A stretch of 56,053 nucleotides of DNA. It comes from Aliiglaciecola lipolytica. Its GTDB lineage: Bacteria; Pseudomonadota; Gammaproteobacteria; Enterobacterales; Alteromonadaceae. The notes below the pieces were generated by a model. The model was not told the DNA's origin, searched no databases, and saw nothing but the letters and a program-made list of their open reading frames with translations. Positions 21,331 through 29,768 of the stretch are shown in pieces (within the stretch, counting starts at the first letter, position 1; every line of letters begins with the position of its first letter). The stretch covers positions 1 through 56,053 of the forward strand of contig NZ_JAHKPT010000005.1 in the NCBI RefSeq assembly GCF_018860635.1. Direction: 5' to 3'. Both the position numbers and the translations under genes were made by a program.

Positions 21331-21358
21331 TTGTAAATTTTATTTTTTGCTGTATTCT
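21331..21358 (+). promoter_or_regulatory. Probable promoter of the CsrB/C-type RNA
   Basis: TTGTAA (21331-21336), a 16-bp AT-rich spacer and TATTCT (21353-21358) would start transcription at about 21365. CsrB/C promoters are normally activated by a GacA/UvrY-type regulator; I could not identify a convincing GacA palindrome in the 200 bp upstream. Confidence 0.55.
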
Positions 21359-21364
21359 TTGCGC

Positions 21365-21645
21365 AAATAAAAAGAAGGATTAACAAACCTTATAAGGTTT
21401 GTCAGGGAAGTTAGAACAGTTAATAATAATAACAATCCGCTGTTCATTGAGGTTCCATTTTGGAAATTATGGATTAACTATAAAGCGTCAGGAAGACCCA
21501 AAACAATATAACAACTTCGTTAGCAATAATAAAAAGTGAAGTGCAAGACAAGGAAAGCAATACAGGTTTAGGATGAACACGTAACGGGAGAAGTGTCATA
21601 AGACACTCTATATTTAAAAGGTAACAGGTTCCTGTTACCTTTTTT
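21365..21645 (+). ncRNA. csrC: CsrB/CsrC-family CsrA-sequestering RNA
   Basis: This ~280-nt non-coding interval has eight GGA motifs (near 21377, 21406, 21462, 21471, 21491, 21552, 21571, 21587), several in hairpin loops or flanked by pairing arms, such as the perfect palindrome ACAAACCTTATAAGGTTTGT followed by CAGGGA, and GTTTAGGATGAAC. It ends in a strong terminator (13-bp stem, T-run). In E. coli csrC lies between yihA (engB) and yihI, and this RNA has the same neighbours. Such RNAs titrate the translational regulator CsrA. The symbol follows synteny; the primary sequence is not closely conserved. Confidence 0.82.
21616..21645 (+). terminator. Terminator of the CsrB/C-type RNA
   Basis: The arms AAAAGGTAACAGG and CCTGTTACCTTTT pair fully, with a two-base gap, and are followed by further T's. 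It resembles the E. coli csrC terminator in strength and position. Confidence 0.88.
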
Positions 21646-21772
21646 CTTATCTGCGTCTTTATAACGTCAAATTAAGTCAATCGATTCAACCAATTCAGCA
21701 AGCATATTAAATCTGTATATGTAGGTTTAAAATGCGCTAAAATGAAGAATCGACTTAATATGGCAATCAATT

Positions 21773-22300
21773 ATGGCTAGAGTAAAAAAATCACGTAAAG
21801 TTGGACGCATTGGTGTCCCTAAAGAAAGTTGGGCGCCAAGAAAGCCCAAAGATCCAACCAACACTAAACCTAAAAAGCATAAAGGCAATCCCTCGGGAAG
21901 TCGTCATAGCGCCGTGGAACTTAACCAGCAGGCGCCGAATCAATCGAAGCAAAACGATCCTCGCATCGGCAGTAAAAAGCCTATTCAACTAATTGTAGAG
22001 CCGAAGGAATTCAAATCTAAACCTAAACCAAGTAAACCGAAATATTTCTCCCCCGCTCAAGAGCTAGCAGAACTGGAAGATAATGAACGTTTGAATAATT
22101 TGCTAGACAACATGGATAGTGGAATAGCATTGAATGCTGACGATAAACGTTATGTCGAACGAAAACTCGCCAGACATAGAGAATTATGTGAACTGCTAGG
22201 TATAGATGTAGAACCTGAAGCAAAAGATAAGCAAGTTGAAGGTAAAGAAGACGATCCTTTTGCACGCTTTGAGTCTATTAACATAGATGAATTTAAATAG
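21773..22300 (+). CDS. yihI: Der GTPase-activating protein YihI
   Basis: YihI stimulates the GTPase Der (EngA) and so tunes 50S assembly. The 175-residue protein shows the family pattern: a very basic, disordered N-terminal half (KKSRKVGR..., KPKKHKGNPSGSRH), the motif NDPRIGSKKPIQL (about 62-73), and an acidic helical C-terminal half (LAELEDNERLNNLLDNMDSG...). The ATG at 21773 is the only plausible start. It is 12 bp upstream of the DUF2489 gene. Confidence 0.93.
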   Translation: MARVKKSRKVGRIGVPKESWAPRKPKDPTNTKPKKHKGNPSGSRHSAVELNQQAPNQSKQNDPRIGSKKPIQLIVEPKEFKSKPKPSKPKYFSPAQELAELEDNERLNNLLDNMDSGIALNADDKRYVERKLARHRELCELLGIDVEPEAKDKQVEGKEDDPFARFESINIDEFK

Positions 22301-22311
22301 GAGATAAGGTT

Positions 22312-22764
22312 TTGTCGGTTTTAGAGTATACGCTGGTTGCGTTAGCACTTTTGATCATTGGGTCTCTCGCGTTTTATGCAGGCAAATTACTGTTTCAATT
22401 AAAACGACAGAAACAAGCCCAACAAAAAGCTAGACAAGATCGTGTCGTTAGAATTATGGAAAGTGTTCACACCATTGCCTTAGCAGTAGAACAGCAGCAA
22501 TGTAACTTATCTGAAGGTGCGATTAGATTGGTCAACTTATTAGACAGTGTACCTGTGGCGTCACCACCAAATTGCCAACGGGACTATCCCAATCTGTATA
22601 ATTTGTTTTTGGCAGTTAGGGAGTTGCCTACGCACCAACAGCGCAAAGCTTTGGCACCTGAAGTAAGAGCGCAGCAAGACCAAAATAGAGAAGAACAAGA
22701 GGCCAAATTGGAGTCTGCTATTTTAAAAGAAATGGTGATGATAAGGTCACTTAGTTTTAACTAG
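22312..22764 (+). CDS. DUF2489 family membrane-anchored protein
   Basis: A 150-residue protein with one N-terminal transmembrane helix (about 5-25, LVALALLIIGSLAFYAGKLLF) followed by a basic, coiled cytoplasmic part. It fits DUF2489, which typically follows yihI in this order. Function unknown. The start is TTG at 22312, with GGAG 8 bp upstream; no ATG is suitably placed. Confidence 0.85.
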   Translation: MSVLEYTLVALALLIIGSLAFYAGKLLFQLKRQKQAQQKARQDRVVRIMESVHTIALAVEQQQCNLSEGAIRLVNLLDSVPVASPPNCQRDYPNLYNLFLAVRELPTHQQRKALAPEVRAQQDQNREEQEAKLESAILKEMVMIRSLSFN

Positions 22765-22765
22765 T

Positions 22766-23329
22766 TTAGGCCTGTTTATAGCAGTGGCAATCTGTAGTGT
22801 GGTCATTGACTAGACCTACCGCCTGCATAAACGCATAACAAATCGTCGTACCAACAAAGCTAAAGCCCTTTTTCTTAAGGGCTTTAGACATTTCCTCAGA
22901 TTCTGGTGTAGAGGTTGGCACTTCACTGGCGCTAACCCAATGATTTGTTATCACCTTATTGCCGACAAAACTCCAAATAAACTGATCGAATTCAATCCCC
23001 TCCTCTTGCATTTTTAAATATGCTTTTGCGTTGTTAATGATAGATTTAATTTTTAAACGATTTCTGACTATGCCTTTGTCTAACATTAAACGTTCGATAT
23101 CTTGGTCATCAAATAGTACGATTTTTGTTGGTTCAAAATTGTGGAATGCAGCTTCATAGTTTTGTTGTTTTTTTAGAATCGTAATCCAGCTTAGTCCCGC
23201 TTGTTGACCATCTAGACACAATTTAGCAAACAAATCGATAGGGTCCCTGACCGGCCTACCCCAGACCTTGTCATGATATTCTTGATAAATTGGATCTTTG
23301 CCCACCCAACTACAGCGATTAGTATCCAC
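22766..23329 (-). CDS. tag: DNA-3-methyladenine glycosylase I
   Basis: Tag excises 3-methyladenine from alkylated DNA. The 187-residue protein is full length, has QQAGLSWITILKKQQNY and GFSFVGTTICYAFMQAVGLVNDH, and the zinc ligands of the E. coli enzyme are conserved as C6, H19, H177 and C181. The GTG at 23329 follows a GGAAAG ribosome site. It converges tail-to-tail with the DUF2489 gene (1 bp apart) and is divergent from glyQ, as in Shewanella. Confidence 0.96.
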   Translation of the reverse strand: MDTNRCSWVGKDPIYQEYHDKVWGRPVRDPIDLFAKLCLDGQQAGLSWITILKKQQNYEAAFHNFEPTKIVLFDDQDIERLMLDKGIVRNRLKIKSIINNAKAYLKMQEEGIEFDQFIWSFVGNKVITNHWVSASEVPTSTPESEEMSKALKKKGFSFVGTTICYAFMQAVGLVNDHTTDCHCYKQA

Positions 23330-23479
23330 ATTCTTTCCTTATTTCACGCAAAATTCCCAACAACTTGGGCTTAACTTGCATGTTTATTACAAAATTCGAT
23401 GAATTAGCCTACATTCAAAGCAAGACAAAAGGTATACTTGCGGGCATTTTTTTAGTAACCGATAATGTAGTGATTGTAC

Positions 23480-24409
23480 ATGCAAAAGTTTGATATTAAG
23501 ACGTTTCAGGGCCTTATCCTCGCATTGCAGGATTTTTGGGCTCGTCAAGGCTGCGTAATTATCCAGCCATTAGATATGGAAGTGGGTGCAGGTACCTTCC
23601 ATCCAATGACATTTTTAAGATCCTTAGGGCCCGAGCCGATAAGCAGCGCTTATGTGCAACCTTGTCGTCGTCCTACAGATGGACGCTACGGTGAAAACCC
23701 AAATCGTCTACAACATTATTACCAGTTCCAGGTAATGCTTAAACCTTCACCTGATAATATTCAAGAGCTTTACCTAGATTCACTTAGAGAGTTAGGTTTT
23801 GATCCATTAGTGCACGACATACGCTTTGTTGAAGACAACTGGGAGTCCCCCACTTTGGGCGCTTGGGGTCTTGGTTGGGAAATTTGGTTAAACGGAATGG
23901 AAGTCACTCAGTTTACTTACTTCCAGCAAGTAGGCGGATTGGAATGCGCCCCTGTCACTGGCGAGATTACCTACGGCTTAGAGCGTTTAGCAATGTACAT
24001 CCAAGGTGTCGACAGTATCTATGATTTGACCTGGACTGACGGCCCAATGGGTAAAGTAACTTATGGCGACGTTTTTCATCAAAATGAAGTTGAACAGTCT
24101 GCTTATAATTTTGAACATGCAGATGTTAAAGCCTTGTTTGGAACCTTTGATCAATGCGAAAAAGATAGCCAACGACTAATTGAAGCAGGACTTCCACTTC
24201 CAGCTTACGAACAAGTAATGAAAGCATCTCACGCATTTAATATGTTAGACGCACGTCACGCAATATCGGTAACAGAACGCCAACGTTACATACTAAGAGT
24301 GCGCACTCTGGCAAAAGCAGTAGCAGAAGCCTACTACCAAAGTCGTGAAAAACTCGGGTTTCCCATGTGTAAAGATGACGCAAAACAGGGAGGCAAAGGT
24401 GATGCGTAA
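23480..24409 (+). CDS. glyQ: Glycyl-tRNA synthetase alpha subunit
   Basis: GlyQ is the class II catalytic subunit of the alpha2beta2 glycyl-tRNA synthetase. The 309-residue protein closely follows E. coli GlyQ, e.g. [38 protein letters not shown] and [17 protein letters not shown] use the ATG at 23480 (MQKFD, as in relatives) rather than the TTG two codons upstream. Its last codons overlap the glyS start by 8 bp. Confidence 0.98.
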   Translation: MQKFDIKTFQGLILALQDFWARQGCVIIQPLDMEVGAGTFHPMTFLRSLGPEPISSAYVQPCRRPTDGRYGENPNRLQHYYQFQVMLKPSPDNIQELYLDSLRELGFDPLVHDIRFVEDNWESPTLGAWGLGWEIWLNGMEVTQFTYFQQVGGLECAPVTGEITYGLERLAMYIQGVDSIYDLTWTDGPMGKVTYGDVFHQNEVEQSAYNFEHADVKALFGTFDQCEKDSQRLIEAGLPLPAYEQVMKASHAFNMLDARHAISVTERQRYILRVRTLAKAVAEAYYQSREKLGFPMCKDDAKQGGKGDA

Positions 24410-26474
24410 AGAAAATTTGTTAGTTGAATTAGGAACAGAAGAACTTCCACCAAAAGCACTGAAGAACTTAGCGCAAGCGTTTGCAGATAATATTAAATTA
24501 GGTTTTGAAGCAACAGATTTAGAATTTGATGCTATCGAAAGCTTTGCCACGCCGCGACGCCTAGCGGTCAGAGTCATAGCATTGGCCGAGAAGCAACTTG
24601 ACAAGCAAGTCGAAAAACGTGGTCCTGCAGTCACAGCCGCATTCGATGCACAAGGCAATCCTACAAAGGCAGCAGAAGGCTGGGCTCGTTCAAATGGTAT
24701 TAGTGTTGACCAAGCACAGCGACTCAAGACCGATAAGGGTGAATGGCTCTTACATGTTGCCAATGTAGCCGGACAGACGTTAACGACCTTATTGGAAGAA
24801 ATCGTTGAAAGCGCATTAAAGAAATTACCTATCCCTAAAGCAATGCGTTGGGGTAATAAAGGAATTCAATTTATACGCCCTGTACACACGCTCTGTATGC
24901 TTTACGGAGAAAGTATAGTTGCCGGCTCAGTATTAGGTTTAACGTCAACCAGAACGGTTAACGGCCACAGATTCCATGGTGAAACCAGCTTCGAGCTAGC
25001 CCATGCTGACGATTACCAAAGCCAGCTTAAAAATCATTATGTAATTGCTGACTATCAAGCCCGCCAAGATATCATCAAACAACAGCTTCAAGACGCTGCA
25101 GCTCAAGAAAACGGTGTAGTTGAACTTGAACAAGAGTTGTTGGATGAAGTAACGGCATTGGTTGAATGGCCCGTAGTATTAGTTGCTAATTTTGAGGACG
25201 AATTTTTACAAGTACCAAAAGAAGCCCTAATTTATACAATGAAAGGCGACCAAAAGTACTTCCCGATGTTAGATACTAATGGCGAGCTTAAATCTCGATT
25301 TTTATTCGTAACCAATATCGAAAGTAAAGATCCCGCTCAGGTTATTCACGGCAATGAAAAAGTAATTCGTCCACGTTTAGCGGATGCCCGATTCTTCTTT
25401 GAAACTGATAAAAAGCGCACATTGGAAAGTCGTCTAGATAGTTTAGAAACAGTTTTGTTCCAAAAACAATTAGGTACCTTAGCGGATAAGTCTCGCAGAA
25501 TTTCTAAATTAGCCGCAAAAATATCCAAACATATCGGTGCCGATGAAGCCCAGGCAGCTAGAGCTGGATTATTATCAAAAACTGATTTAATGACAGAAAT
25601 GGTAATGGAATTTCCAGATGTTCAAGGCATCATGGGAATGCATTATGCGAATCACGATGGCGAAGATGCAGTTGTTGCAAATGCATTAAACGAACAATAC
25701 ATGCCTCGTTTCTCTGGTGATGCCCTACCCCAATCTAACGTGAGCTGTGCCGTTGCACTTGCCGATAAGCTAGATACTTTAGTAGGTATATTCGGTATTG
25801 GACAATTACCTAAAGGTGACAAAGACCCCTTTGCACTTAGACGCGCAGCAATAGGTATATTGAGAATAGCTGTTGAACTGAAACTACCAGTAGATTTGAC
25901 CGTGTTAGTGAGCGATGCATACCAACTATTGCAAGACAAAATAAATAACAACGACACTGAAGAACAAGTTGTTGACTTTATTTTAGGTAGATTTAGAACC
26001 TGGTATCAGGAACAAGGCATTGAAGTTGATGTCATACAAGCAGTACTTTCTCGACGACCTACAGCACCTGCGGATTTCGATGCGCGTATCCATGGTGTTA
26101 AACAGTTTAAGTTACTACCCTCAGCTCAAGCCTTAGCTGCAGCAAACAAACGTGTAGCTAACATATTAGATAAGAATAATGTATCTGATGAATATAAGCT
26201 GGATGCTAGCCTATTGGTAGAGTCTGAAGAGAAACATTTAGCCGATGAGATATATCGCATTCAAGAAGAAGTAGCGCCATTGTTAGCAAAAGCCGATTAT
26301 GAAGCTGTGTTGCAAGTTCTTTCGCAACTGGCAAGCAGTATCGATGCATTCTTTGATAATGTAATGGTAATGGCCGATGATCAGTCTGTTAAGAATAATC
26401 GCCTCGCACTTCTACTGCAATTACGTCAGTTGTTCCTTAAGTGTGCCGACATATCATTATTAAGATACGAATAA
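24402..26474 (+). CDS. glyS: Glycyl-tRNA synthetase beta subunit
   Basis: GlyS binds and recognises tRNA-Gly and is required with GlyQ for charging. The 690-residue protein starts [20 protein letters not shown] and carries the family blocks [40 protein letters not shown] and [19 protein letters not shown], ending in an anticodon-binding helical domain. The ATG at 24402, with GGGAGG upstream, overlaps glyQ; the frame is open further upstream from a GTG inside glyQ. Confidence 0.98.
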   Translation: MRKENLLVELGTEELPPKALKNLAQAFADNIKLGFEATDLEFDAIESFATPRRLAVRVIALAEKQLDKQVEKRGPAVTAAFDAQGNPTKAAEGWARSNGISVDQAQRLKTDKGEWLLHVANVAGQTLTTLLEEIVESALKKLPIPKAMRWGNKGIQFIRPVHTLCMLYGESIVAGSVLGLTSTRTVNGHRFHGETSFELAHADDYQSQLKNHYVIADYQARQDIIKQQLQDAAAQENGVVELEQELLDEVTALVEWPVVLVANFEDEFLQVPKEALIYTMKGDQKYFPMLDTNGELKSRFLFVTNIESKDPAQVIHGNEKVIRPRLADARFFFETDKKRTLESRLDSLETVLFQKQLGTLADKSRRISKLAAKISKHIGADEAQAARAGLLSKTDLMTEMVMEFPDVQGIMGMHYANHDGEDAVVANALNEQYMPRFSGDALPQSNVSCAVALADKLDTLVGIFGIGQLPKGDKDPFALRRAAIGILRIAVELKLPVDLTVLVSDAYQLLQDKINNNDTEEQVVDFILGRFRTWYQEQGIEVDVIQAVLSRRPTAPADFDARIHGVKQFKLLPSAQALAAANKRVANILDKNNVSDEYKLDASLLVESEEKHLADEIYRIQEEVAPLLAKADYEAVLQVLSQLASSIDAFFDNVMVMADDQSVKNNRLALLLQLRQLFLKCADISLLRYE

Positions 26475-26502
26475 AACGAAGTTGAGGTTTAAATACAAGA
26501 AT

Positions 26503-26937
26503 ATGAAAAATAGAATCGCTTTGATTTTTCTAGTCAGCACCTTTGTTTCCGGCTGCTCAACGACCTTTGTTGAGCAGATAATGGAAAAAGACTACCAAAG
26601 CTTCTATCTACGAGGAGTCTTTACTTGGTGGGAAGCTGATGAGAATTATCGAATTAAGAAAGTAAACGGTAATCTGTATAAGGCAACCGTGAAGCTCATC
26701 GCAGATGGTCAGCCCTATGATTTTAAATTTGCAGACGAAAATTATACCCCTGGATATGACTGTGGCAGCCCTTCCGGCTCTGCTGGAAAAGTACTAACTG
26801 TGGGTAAAGCAGCAAAGTCGTCCTGTGAAAATCCTGGCGGTAATTTTCAATTTACTCCAGATGAAACAGGCGCATATGACTTTTTTATCGATTTTACCAG
26901 TGAACAATCTCCGGTTGTTTATATTGAAAAATCCTAA
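26503..26937 (+). CDS. Lipoprotein with predicted carbohydrate-binding-like beta-sandwich
   Basis: A 144-residue lipoprotein: signal peptide with lipobox VSGC (Cys about residue 18). The rest resembles the early-set domain of glycan enzymes: YLRGVFTWWEADENYRI, KVNGNLYKATVKL, and YDFKFADENYTPGYDCGS recall the FLRGxFNxW...YxFKIAD pattern of starch/pullulan-associated domains. There is no enzyme domain. It begins 28 bp after glyS on the same strand. Function inferred from pattern only. Confidence 0.65.
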   Translation: MKNRIALIFLVSTFVSGCSTTFVEQIMEKDYQSFYLRGVFTWWEADENYRIKKVNGNLYKATVKLIADGQPYDFKFADENYTPGYDCGSPSGSAGKVLTVGKAAKSSCENPGGNFQFTPDETGAYDFFIDFTSEQSPVVYIEKS

Positions 26938-26958
26938 ATATTAGTTAACTCTTGCATA

Positions 26959-26989
26959 CTCACCTCTTAGGGGAAACCTAGGAGGTGAG
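26959..26989 (+). terminator. Long hairpin after the glyQS-lipoprotein unit
   Basis: Thirteen-base arms (CTCACCTCTTAGG / CCTAGGAGGTGAG, one G-T pair) with a 5-base loop lie 22 bp after the lipoprotein stop. There is no T-run, so it may protect the mRNA 3' end or act as a weak terminator. Confidence 0.45.
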
Positions 26990-27673
26990 ACGCTACAACC
27001 TCCATAGAAAGTCTTAATATCCCCTCTATCATCCCGTTAAATCAGAACAAAATAGATGTTCCATATCTATTCAGTAGTCGCTCTTTTACTCCATACATTA
27101 AAATCAACGCTAACGTCTGCTCTTTTTGATCTATTATTGCGCGGTTAAAATTGATATTTTTAAATTAAATCAATAATTTAGAGCCAAAAAAAACGCTGAA
27201 AATAGAAGTTCTCAGCGTTATTAATTTAACAAGTTGTCAGGTCCTACAAGTTAAAGCTTGCAGACTATTTGTGGGATCTCACAATATTTGCAAAAATCAC
27301 TCATTGAATTTAAAGGCTCTGCGGGGAATGTGAGACTTTTCAGATTCTAAAAATCTCACGTTAAATGCCAGTTTCATCTGAGAATCTCTTGTTCTTTGCT
27401 AAATTCAGGCGGCACTTTAGACAAAAACTTTTTAAACCTCGTTAGTTTTGGCTATATTACCTCTAACTAGGTGTCTAGGAAAATTAGACCATTACAATAC
27501 CCGGAAGGTCTGCATTAATATGCAGGTTTTGGAAGGATAGCGGACACGAAAAGTTAGTCCAATGAACGATAGCAATTGTTCTGTAACAGATAAAAAACCG
27601 ACTCTTGGTAAGCCGGTTTCAAAATAGATTAAAGTGCTAGTTACTCAAAAATGTATTCGAGCGTGAACCGCAG
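26990..27673. other. Gene-free accessory region with terminators and IS-end-like fragments
   Basis: No coding sequence is supported here. A minus-strand terminator (AACGCTGA/TCAGCGTT stem at 27192-27219 with T8) lies well downstream of any minus-strand gene. Two related strings occur in the same orientation at 27471-27493 and 27541-27563 (GAAAAnTTAGnCCAnT), bracketing the palindrome CTGCATTAATATGCAG (about 27509-27524); they look like decayed insertion-sequence ends. A stretch around 27268-27308 resembles, inverted, the sequence at 32110-32160 beyond the hydrolase/regulator pair. Confidence 0.35.
27594..27620 (-). terminator. Terminator of the serine hydrolase gene
   Basis: On the minus strand GAAACCGGCT...AGTCGGTTTTTT forms a stem with one mismatch followed by a T-run, about 50 bp beyond the stop codon of the hydrolase. 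Confidence 0.7.
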
Positions 27674-29539
27674 CTAGGCCCAAAGTCTCAGTCCAATTAA
27701 GCCGTTACTAAGCAATAGGATTGCCAACAGTAAATTAGATAACGTGAAAAAAGTTGTGTGCCATTTAGTAAAACTGTTTATCGGTAATTTTCTGAGTTTA
27801 TAACACATCCATACCGACCACACAGCGCTAACCAGGAAACCTAAACTTCCCACAAAAACAAGTACCGACAGCAGCGATACTGAACCTGCTATTGAATACA
27901 TGTTTGGCGAACTCGTAATGATGCGTAAACAAATAAGCGTCACAATAGCAATAAACAGCGAAAGTAAAGGCCATGACCTATAAGCAACAGTCTGGCAGGT
28001 AATCGATTTTTTAAATAAATAACGAGGAAGCCAAATTAACATGAATAAAACACTCGATAAGGCCATAAGTACCCAAAATACAACCACCAACAGAGGCAAT
28101 AATGCACTAACAATATTCGTTTTTATGAGGGTTTGCGGGCCATAATAAATCCCGTCTCCAAATTCGCTACCCTTTATAGGCAGTAACACCGTTAGTCCGA
28201 TTGTATTATGTTTAAATCCCTTGTTGGCATCAGGTATAAGAATACGGGGCGGCGAGCCTACCAAGGGTTTTATCGTGCTGCTAGTGTCGCCTACCAGTAA
28301 TTGCCACGGAACAATCGTCGACACTATAGAATAGGTTGAAGATATGGGGGCAGCGTTTTTGTACCAGCCCGACAGTGCCTTATCCTCTTGGCTAACTTCG
28401 CGCTCGGCTTTTACGTTTGGTACCATAATACCTTTAGTTAGGTAATGACTTACTAAGTGATGTATCTGGCTAACCGCAGGGCTATTGTTATTAGCAGCGA
28501 TAACATACGCAAATTGATACTCTGGATTGTAAATGAGCATTGCACTAGCGCCGCGTAAACTACCTTCATGCCCATAAAGCGCGACGCCATTTGCATGAAA
28601 TAATTGATTACCCAAGCCCCAACCAAAGCTAAGGCCTTGTTCTGCTGCGATTGTGCCTGTGGGCATTCTAAATGATTCAAGTACATTTTGACCGACTATA
28701 CTTGTTGTTTTTTCGCTGACTAAGAATTGCGCAAAACCAAGCATATCGCCTATTGTGCTATTGAGGCCGCCCGCCGCGCGGTTGTTAAGGTGATGATAAG
28801 GCTGCTCTTGTTTGTTGATATATAAACTGACTGCTGATTCTCGGTATGTATCTGAAAAATAGTACCCGCTACTGTTCATCGATAATGGCTCAAAAAAACT
28901 ACGTGTTACGTACGATTCAAATGCTTCGCCCGTAATCTTTTCTACGATATAAGCGGCGACCAAAAAGCCCGTGTTGTTATAGGCCACACGGCTGCTCGGT
29001 TTCCAGCGTGACAAACGAGAGTGTGGGTGGGCATTTAATGCATCAATAATAGCAATTGGAGTAGCAGATAACGCCTTTTGCTCGTTGAAATGCGGACTGT
29101 CCCAGCCAGATGAGTGATTTAATAAATGCACAACTCTCAGCGGTTCCGTTGCCTCCCATGGATTTAAAAATTCAATTTCTGGCGCGAGTATTTGCACCTT
29201 ATCGTTTAGGCTAAGCTTGCCTTCCTCTTCAAGCTTGAGCAGTGACAAAGCTACAAACATTTTGGAAATTGAGCCTAAGCGAAATTGACAGTTATCGTTT
29301 AGCGATATTTTTGACTGGATGTTTGCGATACCAGAATTATAGCGCCAGTTAGGCTGCCCAGCTTGCACTACACCCACCGCGACGCCTGGTGTATTTGTGC
29401 GCAGGCGTATCTGGTCTATTGCTATGCTTAGCTCTTCTAAGCTATTAATCGGCTTTTGTTTTTCAGGTACTTGTGCCATCGAAGTGCCTGAAAAAAAAGC
29501 ACTTAATAAACATAGTGTTATGGCCCAATATATTCTCAT
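27674..29539 (-). CDS. Membrane-anchored class C beta-lactamase-fold serine hydrolase
   Basis: A 621-residue protein with signal peptide (1-22, ending SMA-Q). Residues 30-380 form a serine beta-lactamase/DD-peptidase domain with all three motifs: S90-I-S-K93 (nucleophile and general base), Y188-N-N190, and H325-E-G327 in place of KTG. Residues ~395-475 are an extra domain and ~475-621 hold about five transmembrane helices. This resembles CubicO/AmpH-like peptidases or esterases rather than true beta-lactamases; substrate unknown. It is divergent from a CadC-like regulator. Confidence 0.85.
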   Translation of the reverse strand: MRIYWAITLCLLSAFFSGTSMAQVPEKQKPINSLEELSIAIDQIRLRTNTPGVAVGVVQAGQPNWRYNSGIANIQSKISLNDNCQFRLGSISKMFVALSLLKLEEEGKLSLNDKVQILAPEIEFLNPWEATEPLRVVHLLNHSSGWDSPHFNEQKALSATPIAIIDALNAHPHSRLSRWKPSSRVAYNNTGFLVAAYIVEKITGEAFESYVTRSFFEPLSMNSSGYYFSDTYRESAVSLYINKQEQPYHHLNNRAAGGLNSTIGDMLGFAQFLVSEKTTSIVGQNVLESFRMPTGTIAAEQGLSFGWGLGNQLFHANGVALYGHEGSLRGASAMLIYNPEYQFAYVIAANNNSPAVSQIHHLVSHYLTKGIMVPNVKAEREVSQEDKALSGWYKNAAPISSTYSIVSTIVPWQLLVGDTSSTIKPLVGSPPRILIPDANKGFKHNTIGLTVLLPIKGSEFGDGIYYGPQTLIKTNIVSALLPLLVVVFWVLMALSSVLFMLIWLPRYLFKKSITCQTVAYRSWPLLSLFIAIVTLICLRIITSSPNMYSIAGSVSLLSVLVFVGSLGFLVSAVWSVWMCYKLRKLPINSFTKWHTTFFTLSNLLLAILLLSNGLIGLRLWA

Positions 29540-29660
29540 GATAATTCCCTAAACCTTCGTTGGTAGTCGTGTTATAACTATTAGTACTGTCGCTTTTTTC
29601 TTATAGGTGGTACACGTATTTTAGTTGTGTGCTATCTTTGTATGTAAAATGACGGCAATA

Positions 29661-29678
29661 CACAAATGATACTTTGTG
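29661..29678. promoter_or_regulatory. Candidate operator in the divergent hydrolase/regulator gap
   Basis: An 18-bp inverted repeat, CACAAA-N6-TTTGTG, lies between the two divergent genes, about 120 bp from the hydrolase start and 90 bp from the regulator start. It is well placed for a regulator of either gene, but no binding evidence exists. Confidence 0.35.
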
Positions 29679-29768
29679 ACCGTTTGTGGCGATACAAGCT
29701 AGGGCCTGATCACAAGTGCTAAGTTATTGAATTATAGTCGGTAAATTTTGAATTCAACACATAAACAT

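Noticed and set aside
27674-29539. True class C beta-lactamase (resistance gene)
   Set aside because: The third motif is HEG rather than KTG and there is a large C-terminal membrane domain, typical of CubicO/AmpH-like peptidases or esterases; resistance cannot be claimed.
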